DNA of 64,000 nt, from positions 5,224,501-5,288,500 of the forward strand of contig NC_015312.1 of assembly GCF_000196675.2 (NCBI RefSeq), given 5' to 3'. Made by a program: the position numbers and the translations under genes. Origin of the DNA: Pseudonocardia benzenivorans CB1190. GTDB taxonomy: Bacteria > Actinomycetota > Actinomycetes > Mycobacteriales > Pseudonocardiaceae. The notes below the pieces were generated by a model. It was not told the DNA's origin and ran no database searches. It saw only the letters and a program-made list of their open reading frames with translations. Shown piece by piece: positions 32,261 through 41,479 of this stretch (the first letter of the stretch is position 1; every line of letters starts with the position of its first letter).

Positions 32261-32539
32261 TCACCCGGGCTCGCCGCGACCCTTGCGGTACAGCACCCAG
32301 GCCAGATCGAGCAGCGCCACGACGGCGACCACGACCAGGACGATCGCGAGCCACGCCATACCGACCTGCCAGGACAACCAGGCCCCCGCGCCGCACACCA
32401 CGAGTCCGAAGACCGCGAGCACCGCACGCAGGGTCAGCGCGCTGCGCGCCGGGGAGGAACCGCCGACACCGGCCGTCGGGTCGTGGTACCCCGGGAGCCC
32501 CTGTGCGTAGTCCTCCCGGGAGCGGCGCTTCGCCGGCAT
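32261..32539 (-). CDS. Small two-helix membrane protein
   Basis: A 92-residue protein with a polar N-terminus (KRRSREDYAQGLPGYHDPTAG) and two adjacent transmembrane helices (about residues 37-58 and 60-82), then KGRGEPG. It resembles uncharacterised small actinobacterial membrane proteins. ATG 32539 follows ggagacgacatg. Role unknown. Confidence 0.65.
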   Translation of the reverse strand: MPAKRRSREDYAQGLPGYHDPTAGVGGSSPARSALTLRAVLAVFGLVVCGAGAWLSWQVGMAWLAIVLVVVAVVALLDLAWVLYRKGRGEPG

Positions 32540-32674
32540 GTCGTCTCCGTTCGTCGATCCCTCGGGCTCGCCGTGTCGGCCGACGTGGCGCCCGGCCCGG
32601 AATCACTACCCGACAAGCCTCCCTTTCATCCCTCCGAGGACTCGTGCGCCCGCCGCCGCGCCACTCACAGGGGC

Positions 32675-33892
32675 CTACGAGCCGGCGGCCGCCCAGGCCC
32701 GGACCCCGGCGTCGGGCACCCCGGCGTAATCGGGCAGCTCGATGCCGTTGATCGCGCGGTCGACCAGCTCCATGAGAGCGTCCATGTCCGGTTCCGGGGC
32801 CGGTTCCGCGTCGGGCCCGTGGGCCTGGAGGCTGCTCACGTGCATCCGGCCGATCTCCTGGTTGGCCTCGACGAACGGGCGCATCCGCTCCTCGTAGGCT
32901 GCGAACGCGGGCTCCGGGTCCCAGCCCGCCGCGGCCAGCTCCCCGGCCAGCAGGTATGCGCCGACCAGGGCGAGCCCGGTGCCCTGCCCCGACATCGGCG
33001 ACGAGCAGAACGCCGCGTCCCCGAGCAGCCCCACCCGTCCGCTCGACCAGCGGTCCATCACGACCTGCGCGACCTGGTCGAGGTAGAAGTCCGGGGCGTC
33101 GTCGAGGTGGTCGAGGATCCGCCGGGTCTGCCACCCGAGGCCGGCCATCCGCTCACGCAACAGGCGCTTCTGGGCCTCGACATCGCTGTGGTCGACGTCG
33201 AAGTCCGCCGCGGGGAACGACAGCATGGCGATCGCCCGGGTGGCGTCCCGGACCGGCCGCAGCCCGGCCGAGCGGCCGGACTCCTGGTCCTGGTGGTCGA
33301 TCAGCCAGCGGTCCAGCCCGAACTCGTTGGGCACGGTGTAGAAGGCCAGCACGAGTCCGAGGTGGCGGACGAACCGCTCCCGCGGCCCGAAGACCATCGC
33401 CCGCAGGCCCGAGTGCAGCCCGTCGGCGCCGATCACCAGGTCGAAGCGTCGCGTGCCGCCGCCGGCGAAGGTGACGTCGACCCCGTCGGCGTCCTGCGCG
33501 AGCTCGGTGATCCGATCGCCGAAGAGGTACTCGACACCGTCGCGGGTGTCGTCGTGGAGCACCTGGGACAGGTCGCCGCGCAGGATCTCGATCTCCGCGA
33601 TGTACCCGTCGCCGTCGTGGTCGTCCGCGCGGAAGGTCTCCACGACGGTGCCGTCGGCGTCGACCGTGTACGCGCCGGCGGTGTCGGTACAGGCCGCGCG
33701 CACCGCCGCGTCCAGCCCCATCCGCCGGATGACCTCCTTGGCCACCCCGCGGGCGTCCACCGCCTGCCCACCGGGACGCAGCCCGGGCGCCCGTTCCACG
33801 ACGGTGACCTCGGCGCCACGCCGGCGCAGCCAATGGGCCAGTGCGGGCCCCGCGATGCTCGCTCCCGCCACCAACACCCTGATCCCGCCCAC
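32675..33892 (-). CDS. FAD-dependent aromatic-ring monooxygenase (PHBH fold)
   Basis: A 405-residue flavoprotein: IRVLVAGASIAGPALAHWLRRRGAEVTVVERAP is the Rossmann FAD site, FDLVIGADGLHSGLR the DG motif, and VGLLGDAAFCSSPMSGQGTGLALVGAYLLAGEL the GD motif. It uses NAD(P)H and oxygen to hydroxylate an aromatic or related substrate. The GTG at 33892 is chosen since ggagacggca lies before it; an ATG at 33949 would add 19 unlike residues. Convergent or divergent neighbours are sulfurtransferase and esterase genes. Substrate unknown; related enzymes include drug-inactivating monooxygenases. Confidence 0.9.
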   Translation of the reverse strand: MGGIRVLVAGASIAGPALAHWLRRRGAEVTVVERAPGLRPGGQAVDARGVAKEVIRRMGLDAAVRAACTDTAGAYTVDADGTVVETFRADDHDGDGYIAEIEILRGDLSQVLHDDTRDGVEYLFGDRITELAQDADGVDVTFAGGGTRRFDLVIGADGLHSGLRAMVFGPRERFVRHLGLVLAFYTVPNEFGLDRWLIDHQDQESGRSAGLRPVRDATRAIAMLSFPAADFDVDHSDVEAQKRLLRERMAGLGWQTRRILDHLDDAPDFYLDQVAQVVMDRWSSGRVGLLGDAAFCSSPMSGQGTGLALVGAYLLAGELAAAGWDPEPAFAAYEERMRPFVEANQEIGRMHVSSLQAHGPDAEPAPEPDMDALMELVDRAINGIELPDYAGVPDAGVRAWAAAGS

Positions 33893-34007
33893 TGCCGTCT
33901 CCTTCGTCGAGTCGTCGAGGAGCAGACGCCGCCGAGGCCCGGAACTCATCGGCGGCTCCGATCCGCCGTGGTGGGCCGCGTGGACCGGACGAAGGAGCCG
34001 GCGGCGG

Positions 34008-34877
34008 TCAGCCGACCTCGACGGGCCGGTCGGGGTCGCCCGTCCACTCGGTCAGCGAGCCGTCGAACACCGCCACCTCCGTGCCGTCGACGAGGAACGC
34101 GGCGAAGGCCGGCACGGTCGCGGCGATCCCGCCGCCGCAGTAGGTGACCGCGCGCCCGCCGTCGAGGAGCCCGGCGGCCCGCAGCAGCCGCGTCAGCTCG
34201 GCGACCGGGCGGAACCGGCCGGTCGCCGCGTCGAGAAGACCGTCGAACGGCAGGTTCGTGCTGCCGGGGATGCGCCCGCGCCGGGGGTAGGGGTTCACCG
34301 GCTGCTCGCCGCGGAAGGTTGCGGGATCGAGTGCGTTGACCAGGCAGCCCCCGCTCGCCGACAGGGCCGCCACCTCGTCGACGTCAGCGAGCAGCTCGGG
34401 CCGGGGACGGGCGGTGAACGTCGCGGGCCGCGGGGTGACCTCGCCGGCCTCGGTGGGCATCCCGGCCGCCTGCCACGCGCGCAGGCCGCCGTCGAGCACC
34501 GAGACCCGGTCGTGCCCGTGCAGGCGCAGCAGCCACCACACCCGGGTGGCCCAGGCGCCCCCGCTGTCGTAGACCACGACGTCGTCACCGTCACCGACAC
34601 CGAGCGCACCGATCTGCGCCGCGAAGCGACCGGGCCCGGGCAGGGTGAAGTCGAGCGGCGCGTCCGGATCGGACAGCCCGTTGCGGACATCGGCGAACAC
34701 CGCCGCGGGAATGTGGGCGCGGCGGTAGGCGTCGAGCAACGGTGTGGCGACGTATCCGGCGCCCTCCGGGCCGAGTGCCAGACCGGTGGAGGCGTCGAGG
34801 ACCCGGAGGCCGTCGCGGCCGAGGACGTCGGCGAGATCGGTCGCCCGGATCAGCGGCGGCAGGGGTGGGTGGGTCAT
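34008..34877 (-). CDS. Two-domain sulfurtransferase (rhodanese/3-mercaptopyruvate type)
   Basis: A 289-residue protein with two rhodanese domains. The first has VVVYDSGGAWATRVWWLLRLHGHDRVSVLDGGLRAWQAAG and no Cys at the active site; the second carries the loop VTYCGGGIAAT with the persulfide-forming Cys near residue 246. Such enzymes transfer sulfane sulfur from thiosulfate or mercaptopyruvate to cyanide or thiol acceptors. ATG 34877 is followed by the conserved N-terminal region. It is divergent from the esterase gene across 189 bp. Confidence 0.9.
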   Translation of the reverse strand: MTHPPLPPLIRATDLADVLGRDGLRVLDASTGLALGPEGAGYVATPLLDAYRRAHIPAAVFADVRNGLSDPDAPLDFTLPGPGRFAAQIGALGVGDGDDVVVYDSGGAWATRVWWLLRLHGHDRVSVLDGGLRAWQAAGMPTEAGEVTPRPATFTARPRPELLADVDEVAALSASGGCLVNALDPATFRGEQPVNPYPRRGRIPGSTNLPFDGLLDAATGRFRPVAELTRLLRAAGLLDGGRAVTYCGGGIAATVPAFAAFLVDGTEVAVFDGSLTEWTGDPDRPVEVG

Positions 34878-35066
34878 GCGGGACTCTCCGGGTCGGGTGG
34901 AGGCAGGGGACTCCCCGAGCGTACGAACCAGCGGTCGAGGTGCCGACGGTCCACAACCGGGATCCGCCGGGTGGCGGCCCGGACCCGACCGTCGGCGGGG
35001 TGTCACGGGACAGCGCGACCGAGCACGGTGGACACACCCGGCCCGTCCCCCTTCCCGGAGCAGACG

Positions 35067-36026
35067 ATGACCCTTGCACCCCCGCCGTTCGATCCCGAGC
35101 TCGCCGCCGCGCTGGCGGCGACGGGACAGTCCTCGATCGCCACCGGCATCACCCTCGACCAGCTGGCCGTCGAGCGGGCGAACCTCGCCGAGACCGTCCC
35201 GACGGTGACGGAGCTCGCCACGGACGCGACCCTGCGGGTGGAGGAGCGGACCGTCCCCGGCGCCGAGGACGGTCCCGAGCTGGAGCTGCTCGTCGTCCGC
35301 CCGCGCGGCCGGACGGACCCGCGGCCGGTCGTCTACCACACCCACGGCGGCGGCCTGATCATGGGCAACAACCGTTACGGCCTGGACCCGGTGCTGGACT
35401 TCGTGCGCGAGCTCGACCTGGTGGTCGTGTCCGTGGGCTACCGGCTCGCCCCCGAGCACCCGTTCCCCGCCGGGACCGAGGACGCCTACGCGGGTCTGCG
35501 GTGGCTCGCGTCGGATCCGGCGGCCGTCGGCGGCGACGGGCGGATCGTGCTGACCGGGGGCAGCGCGGGCGGCAGCCTCGCCGCGGCCCTGGCATTGCTG
35601 GCGCGGGACCGCGGGGAGGTCTCGGTCACCGGCCAGCTGCTGATGTACCCGATGCTCGACGACCGCAACGAGTCGGTCTCGGCCCGGCAGATGCACGGGC
35701 TCGGCGTCTGGGACCGGGTGTCCAACGAGACGGGCTGGGCCGCCTGGCTCGGCGGCGCCGCCGAGGTGTCGCCCTACGCGGCGCCCGCTCGCGCGACGGA
35801 CCTCACCGGGCTCCCGCCGGCGTTCCTCGACGCGGGATCGGCCGAGACCTTCCGGGACGAGATCGTCGACTACGCGCAGCGGCTGTGGGCGGCGGGCGGC
35901 GACGCCGAGCTGCACGTGTGGCCGGGCGCCTTCCACGCCTTCGACTTCCTCGCCCCGCAAGCCGACCTGTCGCAGCGGGCCCGGGCGGCCCGGTTGCACT
36001 GGCTACGCCGGCTGCTGGGCGACTGA
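35067..36026 (+). CDS. Alpha/beta hydrolase of the HSL (hormone-sensitive lipase) group
   Basis: A 319-residue esterase. HTHGGGLIMG is the HGGG oxyanion-hole motif, TGGSAGGSLAAALAL holds the nucleophile Ser, a catalytic Asp lies in the FLDAGSAETFRDE region, and His is in GAFHAFDF. HSL-group enzymes hydrolyse short acyl esters or carbamates. ATG 35067 is preceded by ggagcagacg. A PucR-like regulator follows 16 bp later on the same strand. Confidence 0.92.
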   Translation: MTLAPPPFDPELAAALAATGQSSIATGITLDQLAVERANLAETVPTVTELATDATLRVEERTVPGAEDGPELELLVVRPRGRTDPRPVVYHTHGGGLIMGNNRYGLDPVLDFVRELDLVVVSVGYRLAPEHPFPAGTEDAYAGLRWLASDPAAVGGDGRIVLTGGSAGGSLAAALALLARDRGEVSVTGQLLMYPMLDDRNESVSARQMHGLGVWDRVSNETGWAAWLGGAAEVSPYAAPARATDLTGLPPAFLDAGSAETFRDEIVDYAQRLWAAGGDAELHVWPGAFHAFDFLAPQADLSQRARAARLHWLRRLLGD

Positions 36027-36042
36027 CCTGCGGGAGTGGTGG

Positions 36043-37020
36043 ATGCAGAACCTGTCGCGCCGACTGGCGGCGCTCGACACGCCGGCGGGCGCGGCCCTCG
36101 ACGTCATCGCCTACTTCGACCGGCTCGCGCAGTCGCGCGCGGGCCTGGAGCAGGTGGTGCGCGGCGCTGCCGTGCTCTCCGGCGTGCCCGCCCGGCTCGA
36201 CGACCCGGCCCGCCGGATCGCGATCAGGGTGGACGCCGCCGGGGTCCGGACGACTCCCGACGGCCCGCCGGACCCGCGCTGGCCCTCGATCGCCGTCTGC
36301 GGGGCCGTGCTGCGGCTGGAGACCGACCGCCCGACGGGCCAGCTCGACGGCATGGTGCTCGAGCGGGCCGCCATCACCGTCGACCTGGTCATCGCCCGCG
36401 TCCGCGGCGGCGTGCCCGCGCGCCGGCCGGACTGTGCCGTCGTCGAGCTCGCCGTCGATCCCGCGGCGGAACCGCAGGAGCGGGAGCGCGCCCTGCGCGA
36501 GCTGGGTCTCGCCGCGACCGACGGGGCGCGCGTCGTCGCGCTCGCCGACGGCGACGTCATGGTCGACCGCGGGACGCGCACCGTTCCGGGCGAGGGCAGG
36601 CGCGGGGTCGGGCCGACGGTGCCGGCCGCCGAGCTGTCCCGGTCGGCGCACGAGGCGCGGGTGGCGCTCCGCTTCACGGCCGACGGCACCGCTGCGGATC
36701 CCGGGCCCCGCGTCGTGCACGCCGACGACCTCGGGGCGCTGGTCCTGCTGGTCGCGGCGGTGGACGCCGGGGCACCCCCGACCGCCGACCTGCGCGCGCT
36801 GCTCGAGGCCGTGCAGGAGGTCCCTCACCTCCTCCGGACGTCGACCGCGCTGGTGGCGAGCGCGTCGGTGCGCGCGGCGGCCTCGGAGCTGTACGTGCAC
36901 CATTCGACCCTGCAGGACCGCCTCGACCAGGCCGAGCGGGTGCTCGGCTGGAGCGTGCGCACGACGACAGGGCGGGCGCGGCTGCAGCTCGTGCTCGCCG
37001 AACGTCTGCTGCGCCGCTGA
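36043..37020 (+). CDS. PucR/CdaR-type helix-turn-helix regulator
   Basis: A 325-residue protein without receiver or other named sensor domain. The C-terminal end reads VRAAASELYVHHSTLQDRLDQAERVLGWSVRTTTGRARLQLVLAERLL, the PucR C-terminal helix-turn-helix with the usual H.STL..RL....LG pattern. The N-terminal 200 residues are GAF/PucR-like and may bind an effector. It follows the esterase closely and likely controls the surrounding catabolic genes. The start is ATG 36043, after gggagtggtgg. Confidence 0.8.
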   Translation: MQNLSRRLAALDTPAGAALDVIAYFDRLAQSRAGLEQVVRGAAVLSGVPARLDDPARRIAIRVDAAGVRTTPDGPPDPRWPSIAVCGAVLRLETDRPTGQLDGMVLERAAITVDLVIARVRGGVPARRPDCAVVELAVDPAAEPQERERALRELGLAATDGARVVALADGDVMVDRGTRTVPGEGRRGVGPTVPAAELSRSAHEARVALRFTADGTAADPGPRVVHADDLGALVLLVAAVDAGAPPTADLRALLEAVQEVPHLLRTSTALVASASVRAAASELYVHHSTLQDRLDQAERVLGWSVRTTTGRARLQLVLAERLLRR

Positions 37021-37131
37021 CGGGACGACACACGACCGAGCCCGATCCTCGGCGCGACGAACGGGCGGCGGGACAATCCCGGCGGACGCCATCGCCCGGT
37101 GCCGGGCCGGCGAGGACGACGGGAGAGCGCA

Positions 37132-37929
37132 GTGCTGATCGGGGACATCGACGTGCACCCCCTCACCGACGGGACCTTCCGTGCCTCGCCGGAGTACTTC
37201 GGCGACCACGTCCGCGCGGAGGGCCACGAGGATCTCTTCGGCCGCGACGGGCTGGCCTTCCTCCCGATCGGGTGCTTCCTGGTGCGGACCGGGGACCGGA
37301 CGATCCTCGTCGACTGCGGGATGGGGCCCGCGCTGCGCGACGACGGACGGCGGCGGCTGCTCGTCGGCGGCCAACTGCTGCTCGGGCTGCGTGCGGTCGG
37401 TGTGGCCACGACCGACGTCACCGACGTCGTGTGCACGCACCTGCACGCCGACCACACCGGCTGGCTGTTCGACCTGGCCGCCGAGCCGGTGTTCGCCGGC
37501 GCGACCATCTGGTTCGGGGCGCACGACTGGCAGCACTTCGTCCTCGACCCCGACGTGTGGATGTTCGACCACATCCGGGCGGGCTTCCGTGCCGCGGCGG
37601 AGGGCGGCGCCCGGCTGCGGCCCGTCGAGCACGACACCACGATCGCGCCGGGCGTCTCGCTCACGATGACGCCGGGGCATCTCGGCGTCGTCGTGGCCGC
37701 CGCCGGCCGGCGGGCGATCCTGCTGGGCGACGCGATCGTGTGCCCGGTCCAGCTCGACGAGCCGACCTGGCAGTCCATCGGCGACGTCGACCCCGCGCTG
37801 GCCCGCCGGGTGCGGGAGCGGCTCTTCCGGGAGCTCGAGGACCCGGCCACCCTCGGCGCGGGCGCGCACTTCCCCGAGCTGCAGTTCGGCCGGGTGCTCG
37901 TCGGGAAGGGCCGTCGCTGGGTCAGCTGA
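37132..37929 (+). CDS. Metallo-beta-lactamase-fold hydrolase
   Basis: A 265-residue protein: CTHLHADHTGW is the HxHxDH metal motif, TPGHLGVVV carries the next His, and LLGDAIVC the bridging Asp. Such proteins include lactonases, glyoxalase II and aryl hydrolases. GTG 37132 is favoured by gggagag upstream; a longer frame from 37099 has no similarity. Its 3' end overlaps the convergent enoyl-CoA hydratase gene by 8 bp. Confidence 0.9.
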   Translation: MLIGDIDVHPLTDGTFRASPEYFGDHVRAEGHEDLFGRDGLAFLPIGCFLVRTGDRTILVDCGMGPALRDDGRRRLLVGGQLLLGLRAVGVATTDVTDVVCTHLHADHTGWLFDLAAEPVFAGATIWFGAHDWQHFVLDPDVWMFDHIRAGFRAAAEGGARLRPVEHDTTIAPGVSLTMTPGHLGVVVAAAGRRAILLGDAIVCPVQLDEPTWQSIGDVDPALARRVRERLFRELEDPATLGAGAHFPELQFGRVLVGKGRRWVS

Positions 37930-38956
37930 CCTCGTCGACCCCGGAGACCTCGTCGACCCCGGAGACCTCGTCGACCAGGCCCCACTCCCGGGCCGTGGCC
38001 ACCGGCAGCGGCGTCCCGGTGAGCGCGAGATGGAGCGTCCGGTGGCGGCCGATCCGGCGCGGGATCGACACCGTGCCGCCCGCGCCCGGGATGAGCCCCA
38101 TCGCGACCTCGGGCAACCGGATCGTCGTGTCCGGCGCCGCGACCACCCGCCCGGCGAAGGCCGGCAGCTCGATCCCGGCACCCACGCACGCGCCGTGCAG
38201 CCGGACCTCGACCCGGTCGCGCAGCGCGTGCAGCGGCCGGGCGGCCCCGCCCCGGGTGCGGACGAGGTGCGCGGTCACCAGGTCCGGGGTGGTGCCGAAC
38301 TCGTCGAGGTCTCCTCCCGAGCAGAAGGCGGGCCCCGCGCCCGTGAGCAGCACCCGCTCGATCGACCCGTCCAGCAGCGCGATGTCGAGGGCGTCGACCA
38401 GCGCGTCGCGGAGCCTGCGGCCGTAGGCGTTGCGCCGCTGCGGCCGGTCGAGCGTCAGCCGCAGCTCGGTCCCGTGCCGCTCGACGCGGACCGGCTCGGC
38501 GACGTCGGGCGGCAGCGGCCGGGCGCCGCGCCCGTCGAGCCAGGCGCGGAACTCGGTCCCGCCGAGCAGGGTGGAGTACGCGAACGACTCGGCGTCGAGC
38601 GCGGCGTGCACGGGCAGGGTCCCGGACCAGCGCAGCAGCCCCGCCAGCGTCGTGGCTGCCCGCGGCGCCGCGGCCGCGGCGGCGCCGAGCTCGGCCAGCG
38701 CACGCTCCGGGTCCTCGACGGTCACCGTCGGCGGGCCGGCGTCGCGCGGGACGAAGGTCACGTCGAGCTGCGCCGCCAGCGTCTCCCAGCCGGGCGCCAC
38801 CGGCCCGACCCCGGCGAGGATCCGGTCGCCGTCGAGCGGCCCGACGTCGGTCACCGGTCCCCGCAGGTCCACCCCCAGCACGGGACTGACGGCGAGCAAC
38901 GGATCGTCCCGGCGGCGAGACAGGCCGGCGGGACGCACGATCGGAACGTCAGCCAT
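37922..38956 (-). CDS. Enoyl-CoA hydratase/isomerase family protein with N-terminal extension
   Basis: A 344-residue protein. The crotonase core starts near residue 150 (VERHGTELRLTLDRPQRRNAYGRRLRDALVDAL), with the oxyanion loop GAGPAFCSGGDLDEFG and VEVRLHGACVGAGIELPAFAGRVVAAPDTTIRLPEVAMGLIPGAGGT. The first 145 residues are unusual for the family and may be a second, degenerate domain. The C-terminus ends in three copies of VDEVSG/VDEVS encoded by an 18-bp repeat. The start is only 26 bp from the divergent CoA-transferase start. It probably hydrates or isomerises an acyl-CoA in the island. Confidence 0.85.
   Translation of the reverse strand: MADVPIVRPAGLSRRRDDPLLAVSPVLGVDLRGPVTDVGPLDGDRILAGVGPVAPGWETLAAQLDVTFVPRDAGPPTVTVEDPERALAELGAAAAAAPRAATTLAGLLRWSGTLPVHAALDAESFAYSTLLGGTEFRAWLDGRGARPLPPDVAEPVRVERHGTELRLTLDRPQRRNAYGRRLRDALVDALDIALLDGSIERVLLTGAGPAFCSGGDLDEFGTTPDLVTAHLVRTRGGAARPLHALRDRVEVRLHGACVGAGIELPAFAGRVVAAPDTTIRLPEVAMGLIPGAGGTVSIPRRIGRHRTLHLALTGTPLPVATAREWGLVDEVSGVDEVSGVDEVS
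37928..37981 (-). repeat. 18-bp tandem repeat at the 3' end of the enoyl-CoA hydratase gene
   Basis: gacctcgtcgaccccgga occurs twice exactly (37928-37945, 37946-37963), followed by a third copy that diverges in its last bases (37964-37981). It encodes GVDEVS repeats at the C-terminus of the leftward gene and reaches into the overlap with the convergent gene. Confidence 0.9.
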
Positions 38957-38982
38957 GGTCTCCGTAACCTATCCTTCGCGAC

Positions 38983-40146
38983 GTGCGCGAACCCGACGCC
39001 GCGGCCGACTGGGCGGCCTCGGGGGCCGTGGCGCTGACCGGCCATCCCGACGCACCCCCGCTCGTGCCGCCGGGCCGCGCCGCGTCGGTGGCCGCCATGC
39101 TCGGCCGGCTGTTCGACGTCGACGGCGCGGCCCTGCTCGGTGAACGGGCCGCGTTCACCGGAGGCACCCGCGGGGGCCGGGTGTCGGTCGGGCGAAGCTG
39201 CCGGCTGCTGCCCCTCGCCTCCGGCTGGGCCGCGGTCTCGCTCGCCCGCGACGACGACGTCGCGCTGCTCGGCGCACTCGTCGAGGACCACCTGCCCGAC
39301 GACGATCCGTGGCCCCGGCTCGCGGCCGCCGTCGCGGGCATGCCGCCGGCCACGTTCGACGAGCGCGCCGCCCTGCTGGGGATACCGGCGGCCGCGGTGC
39401 GCGAGCAGCAGCACCGCGCGGGCCACGAGCATCTCCTGGCGGAGCGCCTCGTCGCCGGGACACCCCGCGAGCTCGCCGGGGTGTTGGTGGTGTCGTTCGG
39501 GGCGTTGTGGGCGGCGCCGCTGTGTGCGCAGCTGCTCGCCGGGCGCGGCGCGACGGTGGTGACCGTCGAGACGCCGCAGCGCCCCGACGGTGCCCGCCGC
39601 GGCGAACCGCGCTTCCACGCGTTGCTCCACGCCCGCGACCGCGCCGTCCGGCTCGACCCGGTCGCCGACCGCGACGCGCTCCACGCGCTCGTCCGCGCCG
39701 CCGACGTCGTGATCGAGGCCTCCCGGCCCCGCGCGCTGCGCGGCTGGGGCCTCGACGCCGACGCCGAGGTCGCGCGCGGAGCGACCTGGATCTCGATCAC
39801 CGCCGCCGGCCGGGACTCGGACCGCGTCGGGTTCGGCGACGACGTCGCCGCGTCCGCCGGGCTCGTGGCCCGCGACGCCGACGGGCTCCCGGTCTTCGTC
39901 GGCGACGCGATCGCCGACCCGCTCACCGGCCTCGCCGCGGCCGCGCTCGCGCTCACCGCGCCCGGCCGGCTGCACGACGTGTGCATGACCGGCGTCGTCG
40001 CCGCCACGCTCGACGGCTCCCCCGGCGGACCCGCAACCGGACCGGTCGCCCCGCCGCGGGCCCGGCCCGTCCCCGGTCCCGCGCCGCTGCCGGGCGCCGA
40101 CACCGCAGCGGTCATGGCCGAGCTGGGGATCCCGTGGCACTGCTGA
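38983..40146 (+). CDS. Class III (CaiB/BaiF) CoA-transferase family protein
   Basis: A 387-residue protein. After an unusual N-terminal 160 residues, the family pattern appears: PRELAGVLVVSFGALWAAPLCAQLLAGRGATVVTVETPQRPDGARRGEPRFHALLHARDRAVRLDP, then ADVVIEASRPRALRGWGLDAD and DPLTGLAAAALAL. Family enzymes move CoA between carboxylic acids. The catalytic Asp of the family (usually in ..N..K..v.lDl..) is not clear here, so activity needs caution. GTG 38983 gives a short or absent 5' leader. The amidohydrolase start overlaps its end by 13 bp. Confidence 0.8.
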   Translation: MREPDAAADWAASGAVALTGHPDAPPLVPPGRAASVAAMLGRLFDVDGAALLGERAAFTGGTRGGRVSVGRSCRLLPLASGWAAVSLARDDDVALLGALVEDHLPDDDPWPRLAAAVAGMPPATFDERAALLGIPAAAVREQQHRAGHEHLLAERLVAGTPRELAGVLVVSFGALWAAPLCAQLLAGRGATVVTVETPQRPDGARRGEPRFHALLHARDRAVRLDPVADRDALHALVRAADVVIEASRPRALRGWGLDADAEVARGATWISITAAGRDSDRVGFGDDVAASAGLVARDADGLPVFVGDAIADPLTGLAAAALALTAPGRLHDVCMTGVVAATLDGSPGGPATGPVAPPRARPVPGPAPLPGADTAAVMAELGIPWHC

Positions 40147-41465
40147 TCCGTGACGCCGAGATCGACGGGCGACGCCGCGACCTCCTGGTCGACGGGCGCA
40201 GGATCGCCCATCCGGACGCGGCGGGCGCGGTCACCGAGGTGCTCGACGCCCGCGGCGGCGCGCTCGTGCCCGGGCTCGTCGACCACCACCTGCACCTGCA
40301 CGCCCTCGCCGCCGCGCGCCGGTCCGTCCCCGCCGGCCGCACCCGCGACGACCTCGCCGCCGCGCTCCGCCGCGCCGCGCCCGACGCGACCGGCTGGATC
40401 CGGGTCGTCGGCAGCGACGACGAGCACCTCGACGCCGCCACCCTCGACCACCTCCGCTCCGACGTCCCGGTCCGCGTGCAGCACCGCAGCGGCGCGATGT
40501 GGACCCTCAACACCGCCGCACTCACCTGCATCGGAACGCTCGACCACCCCGGCGTCGACCGGACACCGGACGGGACCCCGAGCGGGCGGCTCGTCCGGGC
40601 CGACGCCTGGCTGCGCGACCGGCTGCCGGCCGCCGGACCACCGGATCTCGACGCGGTCGGGCGCGAGCTCGCGGGCTACGGCATCACCGCCGTCACCGAC
40701 GCCACCCCCGACCTCGACGACGCCGCCGCCCGCGCGCTCACCGCCGTCCCGCAGCGGCTCACGCTGCTCGGCGTGCCACTCGGGGCGGCGCCGCCGCCGG
40801 GCGCGTCCGCGGGTCCGTACAAGATCGTCCTCGCGGACCCGGACCTGCCCGACCCCGACACCCTCGCGGCCCGGATCGGGGCCGCGCACGCCGCCGGTCG
40901 CCCGGTCGCCGTGCACTCGGTCACCCGCGAGTCGCTGGTCGTGCTGCTCGTCGCGCTGGAGATCGCCGGCCGGCTGCCGGGCGACCGGATCGAGCACGCC
41001 GCCCTCGTCCCGCAGGAGCTCGTCGCGTCGCTGGCCGGGCTCGCCGTCGTCACCCAGCCCGGATTCCTCGCCGACCGTGGCGACCTCTTCCGTCGCGACG
41101 TCCCGGCCGCCGAGCACGGCGACCTCTACCGCTGTCGCAGCCTGGTCGCCGCCGGGATTCCCGTCGCCCTGTCCTCCGACGCCCCCTACGGGCCGGTCGA
41201 CCCGTGGAGCGTGCTGCGCGCGGCGAGCACCCGGCACACCCCCGACGGCGACCCGCTCGGTCCACACGAGACGCTCACCCCGCGCCAGGCGCTCGACGCG
41301 CTCACCGCGCCGGTCCCCGGCGCGCCGCCGCGCGCGCTGCGGCCGGGTGCGCCGGCGGACCTGGTCCTGCTCCACGTGCCGCTGGCCGACGCGCTGCGCG
41401 CCCCCGAGGCCGGGCTCGTGCGCGCGACGGTCGTCGACGGCCGCTGGGTCCACCGGCGCGACTGA
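40134..41465 (+). CDS. Amidohydrolase-superfamily protein (YtcJ-like)
   Basis: A 443-residue protein. GGALVPGLVDHHLHLHALA holds the HxH metal pair, the middle has WTLNTAALTCIG and PSGRLVRADAWLRDRLP as in YtcJ-type amidohydrolases, and VALSSDAPYGPVDPW carries the conserved late Asp. The usual C-terminal dehydrated-metal loop follows (AGLVRATVVDGRWVHR). GTG 40134 overlaps the CoA-transferase stop, so translation is coupled. Substrate probably an amide, lactam or hydantoin-like compound, which cannot be told. Confidence 0.85.
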   Translation: MALLIRDAEIDGRRRDLLVDGRRIAHPDAAGAVTEVLDARGGALVPGLVDHHLHLHALAAARRSVPAGRTRDDLAAALRRAAPDATGWIRVVGSDDEHLDAATLDHLRSDVPVRVQHRSGAMWTLNTAALTCIGTLDHPGVDRTPDGTPSGRLVRADAWLRDRLPAAGPPDLDAVGRELAGYGITAVTDATPDLDDAAARALTAVPQRLTLLGVPLGAAPPPGASAGPYKIVLADPDLPDPDTLAARIGAAHAAGRPVAVHSVTRESLVVLLVALEIAGRLPGDRIEHAALVPQELVASLAGLAVVTQPGFLADRGDLFRRDVPAAEHGDLYRCRSLVAAGIPVALSSDAPYGPVDPWSVLRAASTRHTPDGDPLGPHETLTPRQALDALTAPVPGAPPRALRPGAPADLVLLHVPLADALRAPEAGLVRATVVDGRWVHRRD

Positions 41466-41479
41466 CCCGCGGCCGCGGG

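Noticed and set aside
37928..37981. Repeat as a CRISPR or integration site
   Set aside because: Three contiguous 18-bp coding repeats without spacers or nearby integrase.
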